Source: CALIKS01 sp964440295
Lineage (GTDB): Archaea; Thermoproteota; Nitrososphaeria_A; Caldarchaeales; Calditenuaceae
DNA: 11,229 nucleotides
Assembly: GCA_964440295.1 (NCBI GenBank)
Contig: CAYTRT010000034.1
Coordinates: 1 to 11,229, forward strand
Direction of reading: 5' to 3'
The notes below the pieces were generated by a model. That model was not told the origin of the DNA and did not search any database. It worked only from the letters and a program-made list of their open reading frames with translations. A program made the position numbers and the translations under genes. This document shows, piece by piece, positions 1 to 6,433 of the stretch. Each line of letters starts with the position of its first letter. Positions within the stretch are counted from its first letter, which is position 1.

Positions 1-807
1 AGGACCGCAGTCGCTAGGAGGGACCTAATGATTGTCCAGGCAGTCAAGCTGCTGGACGACCTGGACAAGATCATCAACATGCTGTATTCCCGCCTCGTCG
101 ACTGGTATGGACAGCACTTCCCCGAGCTACATCAATACATAGAGAACCCAGAGACCTATGCGAAGATTATCTACAAGATAGGAGCGAGGAAAAACTATAA
201 CGAAGCCACGATCAGCGAGCTGCTGAGAGAAGATCTGGCAAGCAAGGTGCTAGAAGCTTGTAGTAGGAGCCTCGGCGCCGATCTGAACGAAGTCGACGAA
301 TCAAAGATAAGAAAGCTCGCGGGACACATCCTTGAGTTAATGGACTTAAGAGAAGAGGTGCAGAGCTACATAAAGTCTCTGATGGCGATAGAGGCCCCGA
401 ATCTCTCGGCAATAGCTGGGCCAACCCTAGGAGCTAGGCTAATCTCTCTGGCCGGCGGACTCGAGGCGCTTGCAAGGGCTCCGGCGAGCACGATACAGGT
501 GCTGGGAGCAGAAAAGGCACTCTTCAGGTTCTTCAAGACCGGCAGAGGCGCGCCAAAGCATGGAGTCATCTTTCAGCACCCATATGTTCATGGGTCGCCA
601 AAGTGGCAGCGTGGAAAGATAGCTCGTGCCCTAGCGACGAAGATATCCATCGCCGCTAAGGTCGACTACTTCAGCAGGGAGGACAGATCGTCTGAGATTA
701 GGAAGTCTCTCGAGGAGAGGATAGCTGAGGTGAAGTCTAAGTATGCCTCGCCTCCTGCCAAGCAGACGCCTAGGCAGAAAGCAAAGAGGAGGGCGGCTAG
801 GAGATGA
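1..807 (+). CDS. nop5: Nop5 (Nop56/58-like) C/D box RNP scaffold protein, 5' end cut by window edge
   Basis: Core scaffold of the archaeal C/D-box sRNA 2'-O-methylation particle: the family bridges the guide RNA/L7Ae and fibrillarin. The frame is open from base 1 (RTAVARRDL precedes the ATG at 28). That ATG lies inside the conserved stretch leading into the coiled coil, so it is not the start; roughly the first 110-120 residues (the fibrillarin-binding N-terminal domain) lie outside the window. Visible parts, counted from that ATG: coiled coil (about 1-120), then the Nop domain with GPTLGARLISLAGG, QVLGAEKALFRFF and PKHG (about 130-180), RGKIARALATK (about 197-207), and a lysine/arginine-rich tail. 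The fibrillarin gene follows directly with a 4-base overlap, the usual archaeal pairing. Identification is secure; only the true start is unknown. Confidence 0.96.
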   Translation, partial: RTAVARRDLMIVQAVKLLDDLDKIINMLYSRLVDWYGQHFPELHQYIENPETYAKIIYKIGARKNYNEATISELLREDLASKVLEACSRSLGADLNEVDESKIRKLAGHILELMDLREEVQSYIKSLMAIEAPNLSAIAGPTLGARLISLAGGLEALARAPASTIQVLGAEKALFRFFKTGRGAPKHGVIFQHPYVHGSPKWQRGKIARALATKISIAAKVDYFSREDRSSEIRKSLEERIAEVKSKYASPPAKQTPRQKAKRRAARR

Positions 808-1490
808 TGATTGAGCGGCACCAATCGTTTGAGGGAGTTTATTGGATCGTTGAGCAGGGCCAGAGGCTACTAGCAACGGTCAGCTTAGACCCTGGGACAT
901 CAATATATGGCGAGAGGACGTTTAGGCATGGAGAGCTAGAGTATAGGGAGTGGGTGCCCTACAGGAGTAAACTAGCAGCCGCCATCCTCACGGGTCTCAA
1001 GGAGCTTCCCATCAAGCCCTCGTCCCGCGTCCTTTATCTAGGCTCAGCCACGGGCACAACCGTGAGCCACGTCTCAGACATAGTGGGCAGCAGGGGAATA
1101 ATCTTCGCCGTAGACTTCGCGCCGAGAGTGATGGCCCAGTTTATCGAGAGGGTGGCGAGGAGGAGAAGCAACGTGATCCCAATACTCGAAGACGCCAGGC
1201 TGCCTGAGCGATACATGGCCTTCGTCGGGAAAGTCGACGTTGTCTACTGCGACGTCGCCCAGCCAGAGCAGGCAAAGCTACTGATTGACAACTGTGTCGC
1301 TTATCTTAAGAGGGGCGGCGAGGCACTACTCGCGGTCAAGGCCAGAAGCATAGACAGCACCGAAGACCCAGAGAGGGTCTTCAGGAGAGAGATAGCCGTG
1401 CTAGAGAGGGGCGGACTATCTGTCAAGGAGCATGTCAGGCTAGAACCATACGAGGAAGACCACATAATGGTACGCGTCAAGTATGAGTGA
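804..1490 (+). CDS. flpA: Fibrillarin-like rRNA/tRNA 2'-O-methyltransferase FlpA
   Basis: S-adenosylmethionine-dependent methyltransferase that 2'-O-methylates rRNA and tRNA under guidance of C/D-box sRNAs, in complex with Nop5 and L7Ae. The 228 residues match the usual archaeal length. Visible features are the short N-terminal beta domain (1-55), the SAM loop VLYLGSATGTT (76-86), FAVDFAP (101-107), EDARLPERY (129-137), VYCDVAQPEQ (147-156), AVKARSID (177-184) and EEDHIMV (217-223). D150, K179 and H220 sit at the positions conserved around the active site of this family. The ATG at 804 overlaps the nop5 stop (ATGA); a second ATG at 807 is equally possible. The 8-base overlap with rnhB indicates co-transcription and probably translational coupling. 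Confidence 0.97.
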   Translation: MMIERHQSFEGVYWIVEQGQRLLATVSLDPGTSIYGERTFRHGELEYREWVPYRSKLAAAILTGLKELPIKPSSRVLYLGSATGTTVSHVSDIVGSRGIIFAVDFAPRVMAQFIERVARRRSNVIPILEDARLPERYMAFVGKVDVVYCDVAQPEQAKLLIDNCVAYLKRGGEALLAVKARSIDSTEDPERVFRREIAVLERGGLSVKEHVRLEPYEEDHIMVRVKYE

Positions 1491-2151
1491 GAAGATAAGA
1501 CTGGTTGCTGGGATAGACGAGGCTGGCCGCGGATCTCTAATCGGCCCCCTCGTAGTCGCGGCCGTCGCAGCCACTCCGGAAAAAGTCAGGATTCTCAGGG
1601 AGCTGGGCGTAAGAGACTCGAAGAAACTATCGAGAAGTAGGAGGGAAGCCATATATGAGGAACTCACTAGGCTGGGATTAGTCATCAGATTCGTGAAGCT
1701 TCCTCCCAGCATGATTGACAGATATGCTAGGCGCATGGGCGGTCCGGGAATAAACGCTTTGGAGGCCTACGCAGCCGCAGCACTGGTGAGGAGAATCAGC
1801 CCAGACGTTGTCTACATAGACTCGCCGACGAGAATTGCAGGCCAGTTCGCTAACCTAATCAGGAATAGGCTGGGAAAAGTCAGGTGCAGAGTGATATGCG
1901 AGCACAGGGCAGACGTCTCGAGGCCCATAGTCAGTGCGGCCTCGATCGTCGCAAAAGTTGTGAGGGACAGGGCCGTTGAGAAGCTCAAGAATATGCTCGG
2001 AGACTTCGGATCAGGATATCCAAGCGACAAAAGAACGATCAGGAAAGCTAAGGAACTACTAGGAGACGATAGAGACGTTAGTAGCTATATGCGGATGTCT
2101 TGGAGAACCCTTGACCACCTGCAGCCGAGCCTAGACGACTATTGGGAATGA
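1483..2151 (+). CDS. rnhB: Ribonuclease HII
   Basis: Endonuclease that cleaves the RNA strand of RNA/DNA hybrids and nicks at ribonucleotides embedded in DNA. The 222 residues are normal for archaeal type 2 RNase H. The GIDEAGRGSLIGP motif (10-22) supplies D12 and E13. D113 in YIDSP and D144 in HRADVSRPIV complete the four-carboxylate metal site by analogy with the Thermococcus enzyme. RDSKKLS (44-50) and SAASIVAKVVRDR (151-163) are further family blocks. It overlaps flpA by 8 bases and is followed after 4 bases by the NTPase gene, so it is in the same operon. No missing catalytic residue was seen. Confidence 0.97.
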   Translation: MSEKIRLVAGIDEAGRGSLIGPLVVAAVAATPEKVRILRELGVRDSKKLSRSRREAIYEELTRLGLVIRFVKLPPSMIDRYARRMGGPGINALEAYAAAALVRRISPDVVYIDSPTRIAGQFANLIRNRLGKVRCRVICEHRADVSRPIVSAASIVAKVVRDRAVEKLKNMLGDFGSGYPSDKRTIRKAKELLGDDRDVSSYMRMSWRTLDHLQPSLDDYWE

Positions 2152-2155
2152 CGAA

Positions 2156-2722
2156 ATGACTGCCGCACTATATGTTTTCACCGGGCCTCCGGGATGCGGC
2201 AAGACGACCCTCGTCAGGACAATCGCTGAGAGACTCAGGGCTGCCGGAGTACCTGTTGGAGGCATGCTTACAAGCGAGGTGAGGAGCGGCGGATTGAGGA
2301 TTGGCTTCGATCTGCAAGACCTCGTGAGCGGAGAGTTAGCGCCACTCGCTAGGATAGGCGATGGGCAACCGAGAATTGGGAAATACGTAGTCTTCACCGA
2401 TAACCTCGAGAGGCTTGGTGTCAGGGCGATTGACCAGGCAGTCGAGAAAAACGCGGTAGTGGTGATAGACGAAGTTGGACCGATGGAGCTGCTGAGCCAG
2501 AGATTCATCAACTCTGTAGAACTCGCGCTCAGAGAGTCGAATGTATCAATAGTTACTGTCCACTATAGGTCGAGTCACCCACTTGCACAAAGAGTTAGAC
2601 GTGAGGCCGCGAGGCTCATAGAGCTTAGGAGAGGAATGCCGCGAGACATGCTGGAAAAGATAGTCAGCGATATCACAATCGAAGTAGAGCAAAGGTCAAG
2701 AAAAAATGTCGCTGGAAGATGA
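2156..2722 (+). CDS. THEP1-type nucleoside triphosphatase (P-loop NTPase)
   Basis: Small P-loop enzyme of the THEP1 family (COG1618). Members hydrolyse nucleoside triphosphates with broad specificity in vitro; the cellular role is not settled. The 188 residues match the family. Visible are Walker A GPPGCGKTT (10-18), the family block GVPVGGMLTSEVRSGGLRIGF (31-51), GKYVVF (75-80), and Walker B VVVIDEVGPMEL (101-112) with D105 and E106; H136 and H141 follow the next strand. The ATG at 2156 is 4 bases after rnhB, and the 3' end overlaps trm1 by 17 bases. The setting inside an RNA-modification operon is suggestive but does not prove an RNA role. Confidence 0.92.
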   Translation: MTAALYVFTGPPGCGKTTLVRTIAERLRAAGVPVGGMLTSEVRSGGLRIGFDLQDLVSGELAPLARIGDGQPRIGKYVVFTDNLERLGVRAIDQAVEKNAVVVIDEVGPMELLSQRFINSVELALRESNVSIVTVHYRSSHPLAQRVRREAARLIELRRGMPRDMLEKIVSDITIEVEQRSRKNVAGR

Positions 2723-3890
2723 GTTTGGATTTCCCGTAAAGTGCATATCTGAGGGCCACGTGAAGATACTTGTACCCCAAGGCGTGGGCGAGGTGGATCC
2801 ATCCTCACTCCCAGTCTTCTACAACCCCGCATCGAAAATATCTAGAGACTTGGCTGTTCTAGCGGTGGAGGGATACTTCGCTGGTAAGACTGGCCTATCG
2901 ATGTGCGAGCCGCTGGCGGGGTGCGGTGTGAGGACGATCAGAATAATGCTAGAGTCAGGAGTGATAGAGCGGGCAGTCGCAGGCGACATCAACAAGAACG
3001 CCGCAAAGCTAATCTCTGCAAACGCAGCGATTAATGGCTTGTCGGAGCGGGTCAAGGCGTTGCATATTGATGCCAATCTACTGCTTGCAAGGATGCATGC
3101 AGAGCACGAGAGGGTGGACTACGTCGATATAGATCCCGCGGGGTCGCCTGCAAGGTTTCTAGAGAATGCCTGCAGAGCCACGAGTAAGAATGGACTTTTG
3201 GGCGCATCTGCAACGGACCTCGCGGCACTGTCAGGGGCCTCTGCCCCGACTGCGCTCTGGAGATATAGTATACACCTAGCTAAGACGGTCTTTCTGAAGG
3301 AAGTTGCTGCTAGATCTCTTGCAGGCTTCATAGTCATGTCAGCGTCGAGACTGGGTCTTGCCGCTCGGCCGGTGCTCACCGTCGTCCACAGACATTTCAT
3401 AAGAGTCTTTGCTAGTCTTGAACGTGGAAAGAGCCGGGCGCTAGAAGCATCATCGGGGATAGGATACCTCGTGCACTGCAGGGCCTGCTTATCGACTCGT
3501 AAGGCAGCCTTTCCAGCATTGATTGACAGCAAGTGTCATGAGTGCGGTGGACAGCTCGTGGTTCTAGGGCCGCTCTGGCTCGGAGTACTCAGCGACGAAG
3601 CAGTCATAGATAGAATATTGAAGAGTCGTAAGATTGATGATCCGACCTATGGAGATGCGTATAAAATCTTGAGGAGAATTGCCGGCGAGATCCAGGATAT
3701 TCCGTATTATTATCCAGTCGCTGAGCTTGCCAGGCGGGCTAAGACCTCACCTCCAAAGGTCTCGAGACTCGTCGAGAAGCTCAGAGAGCTAGGCTACAAG
3801 GCATCTACGACGCATCACGACTACTCGGCAATTAAGACAGACGCGCCTCCAAAATCACTCGTCGAACTTGTCAAGGATGCCGCGGCTTGA
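2706..3890 (+). CDS. trm1: tRNA (guanine(26)-N2)-dimethyltransferase Trm1, divergent
   Basis: SAM-dependent enzyme forming N2,N2-dimethylguanosine at G26 of tRNAs. The 394 residues match archaeal Trm1. Family landmarks are FYNP (38-41), SRDLA (46-50), the SAM loop CEPLAGCGVRTIR (67-79), GDINKNAA (93-100), DYVDIDPAGSPARF (138-151), ATDLAALSG (169-177), HRHFIRVF (228-235), a zinc-ribbon-like set C258, C261, C277 and C280, and a C-terminal winged-helix-like segment (about 335-375, PVAELARRAKTSPPKVSRLVEKL). Departures from the usual pattern: the aromatic residue in the DP(F/Y)GS motif is alanine (A145), and NRD is SRD. It is the last gene of the operon, overlapping the NTPase by 17 bases. Its stop is 7 bases from the convergent permease gene. 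The tRNA-Trp in this window carries G26, a possible substrate. Confidence 0.93.
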   Translation: MSLEDEFGFPVKCISEGHVKILVPQGVGEVDPSSLPVFYNPASKISRDLAVLAVEGYFAGKTGLSMCEPLAGCGVRTIRIMLESGVIERAVAGDINKNAAKLISANAAINGLSERVKALHIDANLLLARMHAEHERVDYVDIDPAGSPARFLENACRATSKNGLLGASATDLAALSGASAPTALWRYSIHLAKTVFLKEVAARSLAGFIVMSASRLGLAARPVLTVVHRHFIRVFASLERGKSRALEASSGIGYLVHCRACLSTRKAAFPALIDSKCHECGGQLVVLGPLWLGVLSDEAVIDRILKSRKIDDPTYGDAYKILRRIAGEIQDIPYYYPVAELARRAKTSPPKVSRLVEKLRELGYKASTTHHDYSAIKTDAPPKSLVELVKDAAA

Positions 3891-3897
3891 CGTGTCT

Positions 3898-4809
3898 TTA
3901 GAATATCTGTATTCCGAAGTAGCTCGTTATGAATTTCAGCGCTACGTAGAAGAAGTAGATTCCGAATATTAGCTTGAGCGTGTTGGGCTTGAATCTCTTG
4001 ATTATTGCTGCTCCTAGCTGTGCTCCTATTACGGTGCCTATGCCTAGTATTAGTCCAGTGTTAAGCGCGACGTATCCCTGGGCTAGTTTTATTCCGCCTC
4101 CTATCGTCGCTAGTGGAATCATGGATGCGAGCGATGTCCCCATCGTTATGTATACAGGCGTGTCGAACAAGTATATTAGTCCTGGTACCAGCGCGTAGCC
4201 TCCGCCCAGGCCGGCAATTCCAGTGAGTATGCCGATCACGAATCCGAAGAGTGATATGAGTGGTTTGGAGATTTTTGCCTGCCCGCCTTCTCCCTGAGCT
4301 TTCTTTGCCTGTGTCTTGCCTACTCCCTCAATTATCATCCTGATGGCTGGGAAGATGAACGCGAGCCCCAGAATGAAGTTCAGCAACGCTACTTGGCTGA
4401 CTAGTAGTATAAAGACCCATGAGCCCACGATCACGCCTATCGTTCCCATTACTCCAATCCACAAGAATAGAGTCTTGTCGAGGTTCTTCCGAATCAGGTG
4501 TCCATAGGCTCCTGATAGGGTGGTGAATATTACTGCAAACAGCGTGGTCCCTACGGCGATGGGTACGGAGTAGCCGAACCAGAAATGTATGACTGGAAGC
4601 ATTATGCTGCATCCTCCCGTACCTATGAGTCCGCCTAGGAGCCCAGCAGCAAAGCCGGTAACCAATAACAGCGAGCCAGTCAACGCGTCAATCTCTGGGC
4701 TTCCGCCCAAATGCATAGTAAGTGACCACGTGAGTGCGGCGGCTAATCCAAGCAGAAGAATAACGACCGGCAGATAATCTCTCCAGAAACTTCTCTTAGG
4801 ACCGGACAT
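3898..4809 (-). CDS. TauE/SafE family membrane permease
   Basis: Integral membrane transporter of the TauE/SafE (DUF81) family, whose members move sulfite, sulfoacetate or related small anions; the substrate here is unknown. The 303-residue form has two homologous halves: GFAAGLLGGLIGTGG (about residues 52-66) starts the first and GFVIGILTGIAGLGGGY (about 190-206) the second. A hydrophilic linker (about 164-180, rich in K, Q, G and E) separates them. Around eight hydrophobic segments are visible. A longer version starting with TTG at 4824 is open, but a strong TATA (read TATATAA on the minus strand, 4833-4839) lies 27 bases upstream of the ATG at 4809. Transcription would therefore begin at that ATG, giving a leaderless mRNA, so I chose 4809. 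A shared 24-26-base element lies just upstream of the TATA. Confidence 0.88.
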   Translation of the reverse strand: MSGPKRSFWRDYLPVVILLLGLAAALTWSLTMHLGGSPEIDALTGSLLLVTGFAAGLLGGLIGTGGCSIMLPVIHFWFGYSVPIAVGTTLFAVIFTTLSGAYGHLIRKNLDKTLFLWIGVMGTIGVIVGSWVFILLVSQVALLNFILGLAFIFPAIRMIIEGVGKTQAKKAQGEGGQAKISKPLISLFGFVIGILTGIAGLGGGYALVPGLIYLFDTPVYITMGTSLASMIPLATIGGGIKLAQGYVALNTGLILGIGTVIGAQLGAAIIKRFKPNTLKLIFGIYFFYVALKFITSYFGIQIF

Positions 4810-4832
4810 TTCAGCATAATACAACCTACAGG

Positions 4833-4839
4833 TTATATA
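4833..4839 (-). promoter_or_regulatory. TATA box of the TauE/SafE permease gene
   Basis: Minus-strand GCATATATAACC with the core TATATAA is centred 27 bases upstream of the ATG at 4809. This is the standard archaeal TATA-to-start distance for leaderless transcripts. It lies between the alternative TTG start (4824) and the upstream repeat element, which argues against the TTG start. Confidence 0.75.
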
Positions 4840-4848
4840 TGCACCTAA

Positions 4849-4872
4849 CGCTTAGTAATGTTTCAGATTTTT
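4849..4872 (-). repeat. Intergenic shared element, copy A (upstream of the permease promoter)
   Basis: On the plus strand this reads CGCTTAGTAATGTTTCAG followed by ATTTTT. It matches copy B (6229-6254) at 17 of 18 core positions, plus a following T-run offset by one inserted G. It sits about 10-40 bases upstream of the permease TATA box, where archaeal activators commonly bind. No dyad symmetry is evident in the core itself. Confidence 0.55.
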
Positions 4873-4956
4873 GAATCTCTTAACTATTGCTGTTTCTGTA
4901 TCCCTGATCTTCATGTTCTGGCTGCTCCGCGGAATCCCTAACACCTCACCTGATCA

Positions 4957-5508
4957 TTAATCCCTAATTATCTCCAGCAGTTTAGCCGCCTTGATGGCAT
5001 GATTAAGCGCGGACTCGTAGAGCCTCCTATTACTGAAAATCCAGCTGTTGACACCTCTTATCAACGTGGGCTCGGTCTCGAAGACCTCCAATATCTCCTC
5101 CTTCCGAAAAACTCTTAGATAATGCTCCGGATACTTCAGTATCAGGACTCTCCGATACTCCACTTCGTGCACATGCGTCAGCGGATGGCCCTCAGCTGAC
5201 CACGAAGCCGAAATATGGTGTTCTATATCGGATAAGCTGATTGTGCCCCTCATCCCGCGGCGCCTCCACTCCTCAACGCAGACGTTAAAGTAGCCTATGA
5301 GGTCCTTGAGATAGGGCTTGCCATCATTATAGTACATGAGGACTATTGGGTGGTTTAGCCAGCCGCGCCTCCCATTCCTTATTAAGCCCATCTTGCGGAA
5401 AATCGCCATCATGACCTGTTTAGCCTCGACCCTCTGCTTCCCCAGTCGTCTGTCATCCAGCACCCGCGCAGACATCCACCAATCCACGTAGGGCCTAAAA
5501 ACCTGCAT
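4957..5508 (-). CDS. Pyr_excise-family protein (pyrimidine-dimer DNA glycosylase/endonuclease V-like)
   Basis: The N-terminal stretch MQVFRPYVDW, then SARVLDDRRLGKQRVEAKQV (13-32), GWLNHPIV and EEWRRRG resemble the stand-alone prokaryotic proteins annotated as pyrimidine-dimer glycosylase/endonuclease V (Pfam Pyr_excise). The prototype, T4 DenV, cuts UV-induced pyrimidine dimers. Whether this divergent branch has that activity is unproven; E28 in QRVEA is a candidate conserved acid. The form chosen is 183 residues. A 14-residue longer version from TTG at 5550 is open, but family members begin at the MQxFxPY block, and a TATA-like box (5535-5542) lies about 30 bases upstream of the ATG at 5508. 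The gene stands alone between the permease and the ferritin-like gene on the same strand, apparently with its own promoter. Confidence 0.72.
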   Translation of the reverse strand: MQVFRPYVDWWMSARVLDDRRLGKQRVEAKQVMMAIFRKMGLIRNGRRGWLNHPIVLMYYNDGKPYLKDLIGYFNVCVEEWRRRGMRGTISLSDIEHHISASWSAEGHPLTHVHEVEYRRVLILKYPEHYLRVFRKEEILEVFETEPTLIRGVNSWIFSNRRLYESALNHAIKAAKLLEIIRD

Positions 5509-5534
5509 ATCTAAGACCGGGAATACCGCTGGCG

Positions 5535-5542
5535 CAATAAAA
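5535..5542 (-). promoter_or_regulatory. TATA-like box of the Pyr_excise gene
   Basis: Minus-strand TTTTATTG is centred about 30 bases upstream of the ATG at 5508, placing the predicted transcript start within about 5 bases of that ATG. It lies downstream of the alternative TTG start at 5550, so that TTG would not be in the mRNA. Confidence 0.5.
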
Positions 5543-5596
5543 TTTTTCAAGCAGGCTCGTAGCCGCCTTGAGCGTCATCCTACCTATTCTTAAATT

Positions 5597-6130
5597 CTAG
5601 ATTCCTGCTTTGATGCTGCGTTCTTCTCTACCTTTTAGTGTCATGAGTATCTGCGCGTGCCTCTTCTCATCTTCAGCTATCCAATTCATAATCATTTTGA
5701 GAGAATCGGCCTCGGGATAACCTTCAAGCAGCATTTTTATCGCCTCTGCCTGAAGCATCATCAGATATTCCTCCATGACCGCGCTCTCTAAGTTGGTCAG
5801 CGAGTCTACAATGGATGCAAGGTCTTCTCTTGAGAGCTTGCCGGTCTGTGCTAGCTCGTTCTCGACTCCACGCATTACCGCGGCCCATAGCTCTCCGGCA
5901 ACTTGCTCGCATTCTCCGAGGCCCCGCATCTCCCCGCCTAGCGCCGTGGCCACATTCTTCAGCGTCTCTGCATGCTTCCAAGAATCACTCGCCACATAGC
6001 TTAGTAGGGCTTTTAAGACTGGGCCCTCGGCTCTTTTAGCCATGTGCTTATAGGCCTCGGACACCCGTTCCTCCAAAAATGCACAACACTGGATTAGCTT
6101 AAGAAGTTCATCCTTACTGACGGAGCACAT
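5597..6130 (-). CDS. Ferritin-like (rubrerythrin-related) protein
   Basis: A 177-residue, almost entirely helical protein built as two similar helix pairs, the ferritin-like fold. The first half has FLEERVSEAYKHMA (18-31) and SDSWKHAETL (48-57); the second has NLESAVMEEYLMM (113-125) and AEDEKRHAQIL (152-162). The second half carries a full ExxH motif (E155, H158). In the first half the equivalent Glu position is S50, with D49 and H53 nearby, so one metal ligand may be altered. There is no C-terminal rubredoxin domain, so it is not a classical rubrerythrin. Plausible roles are peroxide handling or iron binding, probably in the cytoplasm, since no signal peptide is seen. The ATG at 6130 lies 27 bases from a TATA-like box, which supports a leaderless start. 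Confidence 0.8.
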   Translation of the reverse strand: MCSVSKDELLKLIQCCAFLEERVSEAYKHMAKRAEGPVLKALLSYVASDSWKHAETLKNVATALGGEMRGLGECEQVAGELWAAVMRGVENELAQTGKLSREDLASIVDSLTNLESAVMEEYLMMLQAEAIKMLLEGYPEADSLKMIMNWIAEDEKRHAQILMTLKGREERSIKAGI

Positions 6131-6153
6131 GCTAATTAGTCCAGCAGTATGAA

Positions 6154-6161
6154 TTAATAAG
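6154..6161 (-). promoter_or_regulatory. TATA box of the ferritin-like gene
   Basis: Minus-strand CTTATTAA is centred about 27 bases upstream of the ATG at 6130, the spacing expected for a leaderless archaeal transcript. Confidence 0.6.
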
Positions 6162-6216
6162 CTTTTTAGGACAGACCTTTTCCGCCCACACCCTAGCTTG
6201 CCAACTCTTAGATAAA

Positions 6217-6230
6217 CGAATTACAATTCG
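6217..6230. repeat. Short inverted repeat CGAATT-AC-AATTCG
   Basis: A perfect 6-base inverted repeat around a 2-base centre, in the gap between the ferritin-like gene and tRNA-Trp. Its right arm overlaps the first two bases of shared element copy B. It could be a site for a dimeric regulator. It has no counterpart next to copy A. Confidence 0.4.
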
Positions 6231-6254
6231 CTTAGTGATGTTTCAGGATTTTTT
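6229..6254 (-). repeat. Intergenic shared element, copy B (between ferritin-like gene and tRNA-Trp)
   Basis: On the plus strand this reads CGCTTAGTGATGTTTCAG followed by GATTTTTT, nearly identical to copy A (4849-4872). Orientation relative to the downstream minus-strand gene is the same in both places. Here it lies about 70 bases upstream of the ferritin-like TATA box and 7 bases beyond the 3' end of tRNA-Trp. Minus-strand TTTATC lies about 15 bases downstream of it and could be another TATA box. Confidence 0.55.
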
Positions 6255-6261
6255 GGCTGTC

Positions 6262-6362
6262 TGGGGGCGGTGGGATTCGAACCCACGGTCTCCGGGTTAC
6301 TTCTCTGGCCAGCGAGCCTCATCTGGAGCCCGGCGCCTTAGACCTTACTAGGCTACGCCCCC
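6262..6362 (-). tRNA. tRNA-Trp (anticodon CCA) with 25-base intron
   Basis: The cloverleaf folds by hand. The acceptor stem is GGGGGCG/CGCCCCC with discriminator A; the D stem is GCCU/AGGC with an 11-base loop containing GG. G26 precedes anticodon stem CCGGG/CCCGG, and the T stem GUGGG/CCCAC encloses UUCGAAU. Between the anticodon stem strands are 32 bases. Removing 25 after position 37 leaves loop CUCCAGA, anticodon CCA (6324-6326), which is tryptophan. The intron is then 6298-6322. The G1-C72, G2-C71, A73 and CCA anticodon set agrees with known archaeal tryptophan identity elements. The 3' CCA is not encoded. The mature body is 76 bases before CCA addition. The bulge-helix-bulge is imperfect when drawn by hand. 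Confidence 0.93.
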
Positions 6363-6433
6363 AGATGTTGCCTGTCGTTTTATGCTTCAATAACAATTGA
6401 GAAGAGGTTGGATTTAGCTCTAACGTGAGTCAT

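Noticed and set aside
28..30. ATG at 28 as the true start of nop5
   Set aside because: The frame is open to base 1 and already encodes conserved Nop5 sequence before this ATG, and a 259-residue product would lack the N-terminal domain.
6229..6254. Shared element read as a C/D-box guide RNA (GTGATGT resembling box C)
   Set aside because: Copy A has GTAATGT instead, no D box lies at a suitable distance in either copy, and the flanks share no guide-like structure.
6249..6254. T-run next to tRNA-Trp as a terminator
   Set aside because: The Ts are on the plus strand, whereas tRNA-Trp and its neighbours are transcribed from the minus strand, and no plus-strand gene ends here.
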